This document shows, one piece after another, positions 50,565 to 59,159 of a stretch of DNA of 64,000 nt. The first letter of the stretch is position 1; each line of letters begins with the position of its first letter. The notes under the pieces are model-generated. The model was not told where the DNA came from and searched no databases. It saw only the letters and a program-made list of their open reading frames with translations. Position numbers and translations under genes: made by a program. The DNA is taken from positions 1-64,000 of the forward strand of contig MKVE01000018.1 of assembly GCA_001898785.1 (NCBI GenBank), read 5' to 3'. The stretch is from Chryseobacterium sp. 36-9 (GTDB lineage: Bacteria > Bacteroidota > Bacteroidia > Flavobacteriales > Weeksellaceae).

Positions 50565-51155
50565 ATGGACTTAGATAATCTTAAATCACTTTGGAATAAA
50601 GAAGATGTTTCCGAAACACCGGAAATCTCTACTGAAAGACAAAAAGAAATACATCTGCCTCTGGAAAAAATCAGAAAAAATATGCGCAATGAATTTTGGT
50701 CAACCATTATTCTTTTACCAATAGTTTTAATCGCCATTTGGTTTTTCAATATACCTTTTCGTTTTAGGCTTTACATCGAAGTTCTGGTGGCCTCAATGAC
50801 TTTGGTGACGGTTTTCTTCTTTAGCAAATTCTTTAAACTTTATAGGGAAATCAGCAATCCGACTTTAGGAACTTATGATTCTCTGAAGGATTTATTTCAC
50901 CAATTTGAATTGAATAAGCAATATTACCTTTCGTTCTATCTAAGTTTTGTTCCATTTTTTGTTTGTGAGATCATCATCATTACAGAATCGATTCCTTATT
51001 CACATCAATATACGGACGGACTATTAGCTGTCAAATTCATCATTTCCATTTTGTTTGGATTATTTGCACTCTATTTTTTTGGAAATTGGTGGTTCAAACA
51101 TTTTTATGGAAAATACATCGATAAAATCAAAAAACTGGTTGAAGACTTAAAATAA
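50565..51155 (+). CDS. Membrane protein downstream of the sigma factor
   Basis: No family is recognised. The 196-residue product has a cytoplasmic N-terminus of about 45 residues, charged and Glu/Lys-rich (ETPEISTERQKEIHLPLEKIRKN). Four predicted helices lie at about 46-64, 70-90, 121-144 and 158-178. The context, 49 bases after an ECF sigma gene on the same strand, suggests an anti-sigma or regulator role, but no anti-sigma motif is visible. The basic C-terminus ends KKLVEDLK. Confidence 0.6.
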   Translation: MDLDNLKSLWNKEDVSETPEISTERQKEIHLPLEKIRKNMRNEFWSTIILLPIVLIAIWFFNIPFRFRLYIEVLVASMTLVTVFFFSKFFKLYREISNPTLGTYDSLKDLFHQFELNKQYYLSFYLSFVPFFVCEIIIITESIPYSHQYTDGLLAVKFIISILFGLFALYFFGNWWFKHFYGKYIDKIKKLVEDLK

Positions 51156-51234
51156 AAATATATATATATTTTGTATTCTAAAAATTAATAAGTTAAATTG
51201 CTACTGATTTACAGCATAATAAACAATTATTAAT

Positions 51235-52005
51235 ATGAAAAAAATATATCTGCTTAAAAGTTTCCTGCTGGTTGTATGTTTAATAATATTTGGAAATATA
51301 GAAACGAAGGGACAGAATTTAACCCTCAATTTCGATGAGCCGTTTGGCACAAAAAACTGGACAGAAGATGGTTACAATTGGAGCTGGGATCAGTCCGGTT
51401 GGGATAACATTAGAAACTACAATCCTAAAAGTGGAACAGGGCATGGCGCAACCGCCAGTGAGTATAGTTCAAAACTCAGCACAACCAAAAACATCAATAT
51501 ATACGGAGTCTGGATATATTGTTTTATAAGTAATACTAATGATTTAGAATACCTCAATTTAAAAGGATATGATATCAACGGAAATGTCTTATACTCCAAG
51601 TCTCTTCCTCCTACAACATTTCTTTCAAATTTTGATTATCAATATATTGTTTTAAATTGGACTAATGTTAAAAGTTTTGCCGTAGAATACAAAAAAGGAA
51701 GCCAGGTACAGCCTGGACCGTCTGTATATTACGATGATTTGGTCTATTCCATCAATGAAACTCTGTCAGCAGAGGACGCATCTAGTGAAGAAGCAGTTTC
51801 AATATATCCAAACCCCGTTAAGAAAAATCTTACAATAGACACAAAAAAACCTTTCTTATCTGCAGAAGTCTATAATGTAAACGGACAAGTTCTAAAAATT
51901 TCTAATAGCAAGAATATTGACTTATCAAAATTGGAAAAAGGAAATTATGTTGTAAAAGTTAAAACAGACAACAATGTTATTTCAAAAAAAATTATAAAAG
52001 AATAA
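51235..52005 (+). CDS. T9SS-secreted protein with carbohydrate-binding-like domain
   Basis: This is a 256-residue exported protein with a signal peptide of about 27 residues. A jelly-roll-like domain (about 30-175) is rich in Trp, Tyr and Asn (NWTEDGYNWSWDQSGWDN). Its VYYDDLVYS ending is reminiscent of carbohydrate-binding modules. The last 70 residues are a T9SS type A sorting domain (IYPNPVKKNLTIDT ... KGNYVVKVKTD). No catalytic site is seen. It probably binds a polymer at the cell surface; the ligand is unknown. Confidence 0.75.
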   Translation: MKKIYLLKSFLLVVCLIIFGNIETKGQNLTLNFDEPFGTKNWTEDGYNWSWDQSGWDNIRNYNPKSGTGHGATASEYSSKLSTTKNINIYGVWIYCFISNTNDLEYLNLKGYDINGNVLYSKSLPPTTFLSNFDYQYIVLNWTNVKSFAVEYKKGSQVQPGPSVYYDDLVYSINETLSAEDASSEEAVSIYPNPVKKNLTIDTKKPFLSAEVYNVNGQVLKISNSKNIDLSKLEKGNYVVKVKTDNNVISKKIIKE

Positions 52006-52026
52006 TTTTTACAATTATTCATCACA

Positions 52027-52062
52027 AACCCTCCAGTTTAAACTTCCGGAGGGTTCATTTTT
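52027..52062 (+). terminator. Terminator after the T9SS protein gene
   Basis: AACCCTCC / GGAGGGTT, with an inner GTTTAAAC palindrome, is followed by a T-rich tract. Confidence 0.8.
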
Positions 52063-52103
52063 AAATGAAGAAAAAACCAATTTCCATAAGCTGAAAATTT
52101 TTG

Positions 52104-52111
52104 TAAATTTG
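52104..52111 (+). promoter_or_regulatory. -7 promoter element of ruvX, near-leaderless
   Basis: TAAATTTG fits the -7 consensus and ends seven bases before the ruvX ATG. The transcript should start at or within a base or two of the start codon. No -33 TTG is clear. Confidence 0.5.
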
Positions 52112-52118
52112 CACACTT

Positions 52119-52532
52119 ATGGGACAAATCCTAGCCATTGACTACGGAAAAGTGAGAACGGGAATCGCCGCAACGGACGACCTGCAAATTATTGCGAGTG
52201 GGCTTACAACGGTTGAGACTTCAAAACTTGTAGATTTTTTGAAAAAATATTTTTCCGAAAATAACGTGGACGAAGTTGTCATAGGACTTCCCACAGATTT
52301 GAAAGGAAACATGTCCGAAATCGAAACTGATATTCAGAAATTTATTTCGGTATTTGAGAAGGATTTCCCTGATAAGAAAATCAATCGTCTGGATGAACGT
52401 TTCACTTCCAAAATGGCTTCTTTTTTCATTAGCCAAAGCGGAAAGAACAAAAAGCAGAGGCAGGAAAAAGGATTGATTGACAAAGTAAGTGCAACAATAT
52501 TGTTGCAAAATTTTTTAGAACAAAAAAGATGA
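52119..52532 (+). CDS. ruvX: Putative pre-16S rRNA nuclease / Holliday junction resolvase-like (RuvX/YqgF)
   Basis: This is a 137-residue RNase H-fold nuclease of the YqgF family. It is annotated RuvX, and in E. coli it matures the 16S rRNA 5' end. The first strand AIDYGKVRTGIAA carries the first catalytic Asp. Next are VIGLPTDLKGN, LDERFTSKMA and LIDKVSATILLQNFL with the last Asp. The stop overlaps the start of def by four bases (ATGA), which is firm evidence of an operon. Confidence 0.92.
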   Translation: MGQILAIDYGKVRTGIAATDDLQIIASGLTTVETSKLVDFLKKYFSENNVDEVVIGLPTDLKGNMSEIETDIQKFISVFEKDFPDKKINRLDERFTSKMASFFISQSGKNKKQRQEKGLIDKVSATILLQNFLEQKR

Positions 52533-53101
52533 TTTTACCAATTAGAGCTTTCGGAGATTCCGTTTTGAGAAAAAAAGCACATGAGATCGAAAAAGATTAT
52601 CCTGAGCTTCAAAATTTGATTGACAATATGTTCGAGACCATGTACGGTGCCAATGGAATTGGCTTGGCTGCACCACAGATTGGTTTGGATATCAGACTTT
52701 TTGTTGTGGATGTTTCTCCTCTTTCTGATGATGAAGATTATGAAGACATTGCTGAAGAATTGAAGGACTTCAGAAAAGTTTTCATTAATGCAAAAATCTT
52801 AGAAGAATCTGGCGAAGAATGGAAATTCAACGAAGGATGCCTCAGTATTCCGGAAGTCCGTGAAGATGTGAAGCGAAAATCAACCATCAAAATAGAATAT
52901 TATGATGAAAATTTCGTTAAACATACCGATACATTTTCTGACATCAGAGCCAGAGTGATCCAGCATGAATATGACCACATCGAAGGCATTCTTTTCACAG
53001 ATCACCTGAGCGCTTTGAAGAAAAAAATCGTCAAAGGAAAACTACAGAAAATTGCTAACGGGGACGTGAGCGTCAGCTATAAAATGAGATTTCCAAAATA
53101 G
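52529..53101 (+). CDS. def: Peptide deformylase
   Basis: This is an iron or zinc enzyme that removes formyl from the N-terminal Met of new proteins; 190 residues. Motif I GIGLAAPQ is at 43-50, the metal ligand Cys104 is in EGCLSIP, and His146-Glu147-x-x-His150 is in QHEYDHIEG. An acidic insert (about 65-78, SDDEDYEDIAEELKD) is longer than in E. coli but usual in the phylum. It overlaps ruvX by four bases. Confidence 0.96.
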   Translation: MILPIRAFGDSVLRKKAHEIEKDYPELQNLIDNMFETMYGANGIGLAAPQIGLDIRLFVVDVSPLSDDEDYEDIAEELKDFRKVFINAKILEESGEEWKFNEGCLSIPEVREDVKRKSTIKIEYYDENFVKHTDTFSDIRARVIQHEYDHIEGILFTDHLSALKKKIVKGKLQKIANGDVSVSYKMRFPK

Positions 53102-53135
53102 ACGTTAGATGCTAGAATCTAGATTTTAGGCTAAC
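53101..53135 (+). repeat. GACGTTAGAT-type intergenic repeat, copy 2
   Basis: GACGTTAGATGCTAGAATC followed by TAGATTTTAGGCTAAC resembles 14085-14120 at its start and forms an imperfect palindrome. It starts one base before the end of the def stop codon. Confidence 0.4.
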
Positions 53136-53189
53136 AACTATAATCCGACAATATCAACTAATAAAAATATACTAAAGAAAAATATTAAA

Positions 53190-53777
53190 ATGCAGTTAGA
53201 AAAAATTATTTCAATCTCCGGAAAACCGGGACTTTTCAAATTGGTTTCTCAGCTTAAAAACGGTTTTATCGTTGAGGACATCACCACTAAGAAAAAAGCG
53301 AGCATCTCAAACTCCAGCCAGGTAAGTCTTCTTGACAATATCGCTATGTTCACATTTGATAAAGAAGTTCCTTTATTCGAAGTTTTTGAGAATATTGCAA
53401 AAAAATACGACTACAAACCAACCATCAACCACAAGTCTTCCAGCGAGGAGTTGAGAGCTTTTATGGCAGAATCTCTTCCTAACTATGATGTGGAAAGAGT
53501 TTATGAGTCTGATATCAAAAAATTGGCTCAATGGTACAACTTGCTTCAAAAAGCTGGTTATATCACTCCTGAAAGCTTTATAAAACCAGAAGAAACGCCT
53601 GCAGCAGAAGTTGTTGAAGAAACTAAAGCTGAAGAAAAAACTGAAAAAGCAGAAAAAAAGCCTGCCGCTAAAAAAGCTCCGCCAAAAAAAGCTGCTGAAA
53701 AAACAGAAGAAGCTAAAGCAGAGAAACCTGCTGCTAAAAAGCCTGCTGCTAAAAAAACGACCAAGAAAGAAGATTAA
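53190..53777 (+). CDS. DUF5606 protein with histone H1-like tail
   Basis: This is a 195-residue cytoplasmic protein. The N-terminal 130 residues match DUF5606 (QLEKIISISGKPGLFKLVSQ, NYDVERVYESDIKKLAQWYN). The last 60 are a low-complexity Lys/Ala/Pro/Glu tail with AAKK repeats, resembling histone H1 and bacterial AlgP/Hc1-type tails. The tail could bind nucleic acid. The function is unknown, and the length of the tail varies in this kind of protein. It has its own strong terminator. Confidence 0.82.
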   Translation: MQLEKIISISGKPGLFKLVSQLKNGFIVEDITTKKKASISNSSQVSLLDNIAMFTFDKEVPLFEVFENIAKKYDYKPTINHKSSSEELRAFMAESLPNYDVERVYESDIKKLAQWYNLLQKAGYITPESFIKPEETPAAEVVEETKAEEKTEKAEKKPAAKKAPPKKAAEKTEEAKAEKPAAKKPAAKKTTKKED

Positions 53778-53799
53778 TTATTAGTCTTTTAAATTATAT

Positions 53800-53837
53800 G
53801 CTCTCTCAAAATTCCTTATTTTTGAGAGAGCTTTTTT
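53800..53837 (+). terminator. Terminator of the DUF5606 gene
   Basis: A perfect 12-bp stem GCTCTCTCAAAA / TTTTGAGAGAGC with an 8-base loop is followed by a T-run. Confidence 0.92.
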
Positions 53838-53848
53838 ATATTTAAAGT

Positions 53849-53870
53849 CTTCGAGAGCCTCAGACTGACA
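53849..53870 (+). repeat. 22-bp repeat, second copy
   Basis: CTTCGAGAGCCTCAGACTGACA matches the sigma-factor tail repeat at 50496-50517 in 20 of 22 positions. TCTTCGAGAG and CATCTCGAGAA around it add a short inverted repeat. Confidence 0.78.
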
Positions 53871-53896
53871 TCTCGAGAAATTAATTTTTGTCATTT

Positions 53897-54619
53897 ATGA
53901 GAGTTATTTCATTAGTTCCTTCGATCACAGAAGCTTTGTTTGATTTGGGTTTAGCAACTGATGAAATTGTTGGTCGCACAAAGTTCTGTATCCATCCAAA
54001 AGATTGGGTTGATAAAGTTGAAATAATTGGTGGAACTAAAAATCTCAACATTGATAAAATCAAAGCTCTGGAACCTGACCTCATCATTGCCAATAAGGAG
54101 GAAAATATCAAAGAGCAGGTGGAAGAACTGATGAAGGATTTCAAAGTTTTGGTAACGAATATCGAAACGCTGGAAGACAATTATTACTTATTGAAACAAC
54201 TTGGCCATCTATTCGGAAAGGAAGAAAAAGCTCAGTTTTTCAACCTGAAAACATATGAAGCCTTTAATATTACGAAATATGAGAAACGTTTAAAAGTTGC
54301 TTATCTGATTTGGAAAAATCCTTATATGACAGTTGGCGGCGATACTTTTATTTCGAAGATTCTGGAAGAACTGGGATTTGAAAATCTGTTCAAAAATCAG
54401 AATCGCTATCCGGAAGTTCAGCTGGAAGATTTGAAGGATGCTGATCTGATTTTCCTGTCGTCAGAGCCTTTTCCTTTTAAAGAAAAACATATTGTCGAGA
54501 TCCGGGAAGTCTGTCAAAATCAGAAAATTATGATAGTTGACGGCGAAGCTTTTTCCTGGTACGGAACACATCTGGCGAAATGTGGGGATTATTATCGGGA
54601 GTTGTTAGAAGATTTGTAA
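53897..54619 (+). CDS. Helical-backbone metal-receptor (BtuF-like) protein
   Basis: This is a 240-residue protein of the periplasmic-binding TroA/BtuF superfamily. RVISLVPSITEALFDLGL opens the fold, EPDLIIAN follows, and YMTVGGDTFISKILEELGFENLF is typical of the second lobe. No signal peptide is visible from the ATG at 53897; a TTG start three codons earlier would add none either. It may be cytoplasmic and involved in cobalamin or iron-chelate handling. No ABC permease is adjacent. Ligand unknown. Confidence 0.82.
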   Translation: MRVISLVPSITEALFDLGLATDEIVGRTKFCIHPKDWVDKVEIIGGTKNLNIDKIKALEPDLIIANKEENIKEQVEELMKDFKVLVTNIETLEDNYYLLKQLGHLFGKEEKAQFFNLKTYEAFNITKYEKRLKVAYLIWKNPYMTVGGDTFISKILEELGFENLFKNQNRYPEVQLEDLKDADLIFLSSEPFPFKEKHIVEIREVCQNQKIMIVDGEAFSWYGTHLAKCGDYYRELLEDL

Positions 54620-54632
54620 ATTAAAATTAGCA

Positions 54633-55193
54633 CTAAATTTCGCTTCTGATCCTGCTCAATGTTTCCTGTGAAATGCCGAGATACGAAGCAACCATCCCAA
54701 GAGGTGCGCGCAGAATAATATCCGGATTTTCCTCCAGAAGTTGTTTATACTTTTCCTTAGCTGTCATGTGCTGGAGCGACACAATGCGGGCTAACATTTG
54801 CGTCATCAGATTCCCAAGTATGTACCTGCTGAAATTGGCCGCAGTAAGCGATGCTGAACATAATTTTTCTAATTTGTCGTAATTGCAGCTGGTAACGATC
54901 GATTGTTCTACCGCTTCTATATTATTTCTGGCGGCTTCATTTTTAAAAAGTGTATCAAGATTCGCAGTAACCTTACCCTCCGAATAAAAATTAGTCGTTA
55001 TGTCTTTTCCGTTTTCATAGTAAAACATCCGGAGCAAACCTTCGTTTACAAAAAAAATAGTTCTGTTATAGTGGTTTTGCTGACTAAGAAGTTTACCTTT
55101 TTCAAAACTTTGAGTATTACATTCTTCATTAAAAAAACGCTCTATTTCGGTATCGATTTTTATATGTTTTTCCAGCTCAAGAAGAATGTCCAT
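54633..55193 (-). CDS. Crp/Fnr family transcriptional regulator
   Basis: This is a 186-residue regulator with an N-terminal cyclic-nucleotide-binding-like beta-roll (about 10-110; RTIFFVNEGLLRMFYYENGKDI). A C-terminal helix-turn-helix carries APLGMVASYLGISQETLSRIRSEI. It lacks the Arg/Ser cAMP-binding signature and has no Cys cluster for iron-sulfur, so the ligand is open. It lies downstream of the efflux operon on the same strand, past a terminator. A TTTTTCGT / ACGAAAAA dyad (55200-55221) sits right at its start. Confidence 0.9.
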   Translation of the reverse strand: MDILLELEKHIKIDTEIERFFNEECNTQSFEKGKLLSQQNHYNRTIFFVNEGLLRMFYYENGKDITTNFYSEGKVTANLDTLFKNEAARNNIEAVEQSIVTSCNYDKLEKLCSASLTAANFSRYILGNLMTQMLARIVSLQHMTAKEKYKQLLEENPDIILRAPLGMVASYLGISQETLSRIRSEI

Positions 55194-55199
55194 AGATTA

Positions 55200-55221
55200 T
55201 TTTTCGTAAAAATACGAAAAA
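55200..55221 (-). promoter_or_regulatory. Candidate operator of the Crp/Fnr gene
   Basis: TTTTTCGT (55200-55207) and ACGAAAAA (55214-55221) are a perfect 8-base dyad with a 6-base spacer, starting 6 bases from the start codon. This is a typical size for a Crp/Fnr site. Autoregulation is an inference. Confidence 0.45.
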
Positions 55222-55222
55222 T

Positions 55223-55250
55223 GAGCGTTTCAAAATTTTCCGAAACGCTC
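55223..55250 (-). terminator. Terminator of the efflux operon
   Basis: A perfect 9-bp stem GAGCGTTTC / GAAACGCTC has a T-run on the minus strand, 29 bases beyond the permease stop. Confidence 0.85.
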
Positions 55251-55278
55251 ACATACAAACATTAGAACAAATGAAAAC

Positions 55279-56481
55279 TTATTCCGGGTCAATTTCCTGA
55301 CCTTCATAATTTTCCACAATATGATGAGCCTTGAATAGCATATTGATTTTTATCTTCAAAGCAATCCATCCTAAAATAAAATAAACCCATCCTAAAATAA
55401 ATAAATGCCAGAAATATTTATAGGTGAGATAATCTGATCCTTTCTCTACAACCATTATCTTCAAAGCCTCTAAATAAGGCGTTAGCGGAATGATATTGGT
55501 AAAATTGGCGATAAATGAAGGCATTGCATAGGTCGGCCAAGTAAATCCACTGATAATAAACGCCGGTGAAGCAATTACCATAAGAATTTGTGTCGCTTTG
55601 AGTGCATCAGGGATGATAATACTTACCAAAACTCCCAGATTGGTTGCTGCAACTATAAATACAGCAGTCAATAAAAAGAAGTTCGCGACATTTTCCGGTG
55701 CAGGAATTTTAAAATAAATACTGCAGAGATAGAATATCAGAATATTGAAATTAGAAAAAAGCCAGACAGGAAGACATTTTATCGCCATAACCAAAACCGC
55801 ATACTTATGTTTCCCCGCGAAATCTTTTATAAAGGATTCTCTTTTAAACTCCTCAGAAAAGGTAACTGCCATTGCCAGCAGAATAACTTGCTGTAAAACG
55901 ACTGCCATCAAAGCCGGCCACATAAAAACCAGATAATTACCTGTTGTATTAAAAAGTGTAATATAGTTTGCTTTGAAAGGCTCAATATTCATTTTTGCCT
56001 GTTCTGCACTCATTCCTTTTTTCTGCAAAGCCTTTATATCTACACCTGCCGAAAAAGTTCCCAAAGTCAGCTGAATAGCTTTTGAAGCAAAATTGGCAGT
56101 CAACACGTTAGAAGTATTAATATACACGTTGATTTCGGGATATTTTTTCTGAAGAATATTAGCTTCAAATCTTTCCGGAATGATTACAACTGCACCAGCT
56201 TCGGTCTTTATAACCTCGTCTTTTATAACAGGCGGCTCTTCTCCGTAATTCAGTACCTTAATTGATTTGTTATCATTCAGCATGTCTATTATTTGGTATG
56301 ATAACGGTGTTTTATCATAATTAACCACAATTACAGGAATATCCGTAACCTTCCCGCTTTTGTATGTAAATCCCATCAGCAATGCATAGAAAACCGGTGC
56401 AATAAAAAACACAGAAAGCATTGTTTTGTTCGTTAAGAACAATTTAAACTCTCTTTTCAAAAGATATCTTAACTGTTTCAT
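55279..56481 (-). CDS. ABC-2 type efflux permease (YhhJ-like)
   Basis: This is a 400-residue inner-membrane permease. One helix lies near the N-terminus (about 18-40), followed by an extracytoplasmic domain of about 130 residues. Five helices from about 180 complete it. The sequence resembles YhhJ/YbhS-type ABC-2 permeases that form exporters with a HlyD-like adaptor and TolC. It is the last gene of a TolC-HlyD-permease operon. No ATP-binding subunit is encoded in this cluster, and no second permease. Confidence 0.85.
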   Translation of the reverse strand: MKQLRYLLKREFKLFLTNKTMLSVFFIAPVFYALLMGFTYKSGKVTDIPVIVVNYDKTPLSYQIIDMLNDNKSIKVLNYGEEPPVIKDEVIKTEAGAVVIIPERFEANILQKKYPEINVYINTSNVLTANFASKAIQLTLGTFSAGVDIKALQKKGMSAEQAKMNIEPFKANYITLFNTTGNYLVFMWPALMAVVLQQVILLAMAVTFSEEFKRESFIKDFAGKHKYAVLVMAIKCLPVWLFSNFNILIFYLCSIYFKIPAPENVANFFLLTAVFIVAATNLGVLVSIIIPDALKATQILMVIASPAFIISGFTWPTYAMPSFIANFTNIIPLTPYLEALKIMVVEKGSDYLTYKYFWHLFILGWVYFILGWIALKIKINMLFKAHHIVENYEGQEIDPE

Positions 56482-56496
56482 TTTTGTAAGTTTAGA

Positions 56497-57456
56497 TTAC
56501 TTCAAAACAACGCTAGAATTGACCAAAAGTCCGTTGACCTTTGTTCTGTCTGTTGGGATTACCTTTATTTCATAAACTGCATCTCCCGGCTGATAATCAG
56601 GAAAAGCTGTTGTGATGTCCGCATATTTTGTCAATTGCTTGATGGAAACTATTTTACCTGAAAATTCTTGATTACCATAGGTAGATTTCATATTTACAGT
56701 TGAATCTTTATGAAACTTGGACATTCCACTCTCAGGAATTGTGAAACGAAAGTATGTTGTTCCCGGTATATATCCATTGAATAATGCATATCCTGCGGTC
56801 GCTAACTCTCCTACATTCAAAGAAATAGTTTCAATTTCCATATCGTTTGTTGCAATGATATATCTTTCGGAATAGGCCACATTAGCTTCTTGCAATACTC
56901 CTTTTGCCTGATTTTCCTGTCCTATGGCCATTTCTATTTTCTCTACTCTGGTTCCCAATTCTACATCATGTAGCTCCGCATTCACGGCATCTAACTGAGC
57001 TTTTGCACCTTGATATTTTGCAAAAATTTCATCGTAATTTTGGGGTGACATCAGACTGTCTTTGAACATATTGGATGCTCTTTTATAAGATTTTTGTGCA
57101 AATTCATATTGTTCGGCCAGACCCTTTTGTTTGGCTCGTAACTGCCGAAGCTGATCTGCTGTGGCGCCGTTTTTTGCCAATTGCGCCTGAGCTTTGGCAG
57201 CAGCAGTAGCCCCTTTTGCCTGTGCAATTTTTGCAGAGACTTCCGGCACATCAAGCATTGCTAGTGTATCACCTGCCTTGACTGTCTGTCCCTCTTCTAC
57301 ATAGATTTTTAGAATACGACCACTGATTTTTGGAGCAAAGGAAATAATTTCCTTTTTTGTTTTTCCTTCGATAAGTTTATTAGGTTTCTCATTTTTACAA
57401 GCAACTAAAGAAAGTAGACTTGCTATAGCGATAGATTTTAAAGTATAAGTTTGCAT
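56497..57456 (-). CDS. HlyD-family membrane-fusion protein
   Basis: This is a periplasmic adaptor of 319 residues. A lipobox (LLSLVACKNE, Cys20) suggests lipid anchoring. Next come a lipoyl-like strand (GRILKIYVEEGQTVKAGDTLAMLD) and a long Ala/Gln-rich coiled-coil hairpin (about 75-190). The second lipoyl half and a barrel-like segment (GYALFNGYIPGTTYFRFTI) follow. It links the inner-membrane permease to the outer-membrane TolC protein. It is 15 bases from the permease gene and 20 bases from the TolC gene. Confidence 0.9.
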   Translation of the reverse strand: MQTYTLKSIAIASLLSLVACKNEKPNKLIEGKTKKEIISFAPKISGRILKIYVEEGQTVKAGDTLAMLDVPEVSAKIAQAKGATAAAKAQAQLAKNGATADQLRQLRAKQKGLAEQYEFAQKSYKRASNMFKDSLMSPQNYDEIFAKYQGAKAQLDAVNAELHDVELGTRVEKIEMAIGQENQAKGVLQEANVAYSERYIIATNDMEIETISLNVGELATAGYALFNGYIPGTTYFRFTIPESGMSKFHKDSTVNMKSTYGNQEFSGKIVSIKQLTKYADITTAFPDYQPGDAVYEIKVIPTDRTKVNGLLVNSSVVLK

Positions 57457-57476
57457 TTTATGTCGAATGTTTGTTG

Positions 57477-58883
57477 TTAAAGTTTTTCAATTGATAGATT
57501 TTGTGTGGACTTCATTAGTTCTACAGCGGCTCTTCTCTGATTAAAAATAGCGGTCTGATATTCCAATTCTGCTGTTTCCATATCATTTTCAGCTTCTATC
57601 AGCTGACTGGATTTTATCAAGCCATATCTGAATTCTTTTTCGGCCTGGGTTAAGGCATTTCTGGCAATTTGCCTCGCTTTCTCTTTCAATTCTATTTGAG
57701 AAAATGCAATATTGTAGTTGGTCTGATTGTTTGCAAGATTTAGTTGCAATTTCTTCTTAGCATCCGATTTTTTACTTTCCAGGATTTCCTTTTCAATCTT
57801 TGCTTTTTCGATTTCGTGCTTTCCTTCATTCCCATCAAAAACATCCCATTTGAAGCCTATACCTGCCTGAAAGATTGGAAATAAATTCAGATTAGTCAGC
57901 TTATAGTCTAATGAAGATCCTGTGCCTGGTATTATTTCTTTGGAAGAAGAAATATTGGTATTATAGAAGCCCAGATATGATAATGATGTGGAAGCCTGAA
58001 CTTTTGGAATCCACCAGGTTTTTTCAGCTTTTATTTTAGCATCAATTGCTTTCATGCCAAAATCTAAAGCTGTCAGCTCTACTCTGTTTTCTATATTTTG
58101 ATTATCATCCAGATATTCAATTCTTTCCAGATTTGGGTTAATAAGAGCAATTCTATCCCTATCAATACCTGTCAAAATATGCATTTGTGTAATCAGTAAT
58201 TCTTTTTTGCCTTCATATTCTACCATTTTAGAATCCAAAGTGGCCTGTGCCAATTCTATTTTTTTAAAATCATACGGCGTTATCAATCCGTAACCAAGTG
58301 CTTTTTCGGCAGTTTTTTTATTGATGTTCAATCTTTTTTTGCCCTGATCCAGTACATTTTTACTTTCTGCAACTAGTGCAAATTGATCATAAGCTTTCGA
58401 AATTTCGGTTATCACTTCATCTATATTTTTTGCCTGTAGGGCCTGACTGGCGTTATTTTTTTCAATCAAAGCCTGTTTCAGGTATTTCACTTTTCCACCT
58501 GAGTATATCAAAATTTTGGCTTCGGCTTTGGCCGCTGCTTCAAAACCGGATAAGGTGAAATTATTGTTAAAGCTACCTTTTGGGATTGTTGCCCCGGGAA
58601 AAACAGGTTGGATTGCTGGCAGAGTAATTTCCGGAGAGGTAAGTCTTGCTGTTGCATTGACATACCCCGTTTTTCCAGAAAATTCAATTTTTGGAAGAAA
58701 AACATCTTTCAGTTTTTGCTGGTCCAGCAGATTGGATTTAGACTCTAAGTTTTGCTGTTCAATTACCGCATCTTTTGCCATTGCAGCACTTACCAGCTCT
58801 TGTAATGTTGGAGCAGATTGTGACTGTAAAACCAAAGGAAAACAAATGATTGAAAAAGAGACAATTTTCTTTAATGTTTTCAT
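57477..58883 (-). CDS. TolC-family outer-membrane efflux channel
   Basis: This is a 468-residue outer-membrane channel. A signal peptide ends near LVLQSQSAP. The rest is long coiled-coil helices (for example ALTQAEKEFRYGLIKSSQLIEAENDMETAELEY) with short barrel strands, as in the TolC fold. The ATG at 58883 is chosen over one eight codons upstream (58907) because it begins a standard signal peptide. It is the first gene of the efflux operon and exports compounds through the adaptor and permease. Substrate unknown. Confidence 0.9.
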   Translation of the reverse strand: MKTLKKIVSFSIICFPLVLQSQSAPTLQELVSAAMAKDAVIEQQNLESKSNLLDQQKLKDVFLPKIEFSGKTGYVNATARLTSPEITLPAIQPVFPGATIPKGSFNNNFTLSGFEAAAKAEAKILIYSGGKVKYLKQALIEKNNASQALQAKNIDEVITEISKAYDQFALVAESKNVLDQGKKRLNINKKTAEKALGYGLITPYDFKKIELAQATLDSKMVEYEGKKELLITQMHILTGIDRDRIALINPNLERIEYLDDNQNIENRVELTALDFGMKAIDAKIKAEKTWWIPKVQASTSLSYLGFYNTNISSSKEIIPGTGSSLDYKLTNLNLFPIFQAGIGFKWDVFDGNEGKHEIEKAKIEKEILESKKSDAKKKLQLNLANNQTNYNIAFSQIELKEKARQIARNALTQAEKEFRYGLIKSSQLIEAENDMETAELEYQTAIFNQRRAAVELMKSTQNLSIEKL

Positions 58884-59159
58884 TTTATGTTCTGTTTGTT
58901 GGTGCAAATTTCCGAATGTAAGGCTTTGTTTCCTTTGACATTTATCAAAAAACGAAAATAACTTTTGCCTTATCTCTTAATTGAAAATTACAAAAAAGCT
59001 ATAAAATAATTTTTATAGCTAACAATATAATTTCAAAAATCAGTGAAATTAATGATTGATAATAGTGAAAAACCCGGTAAATCGGCTTCTTTTGAATAGA
59101 ATGAATCAATAAAAAAAGCCGCAATAATTGCGACTTTAATATTTTATAGAAAAAAGCAA

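Noticed and set aside
53558-53764. Minus-strand frame rich in Ala, Gly, Phe and Ser
   Set aside because: It mirrors the low-complexity AAKK tail of the DUF5606 gene and has no start context or homology-like pattern.
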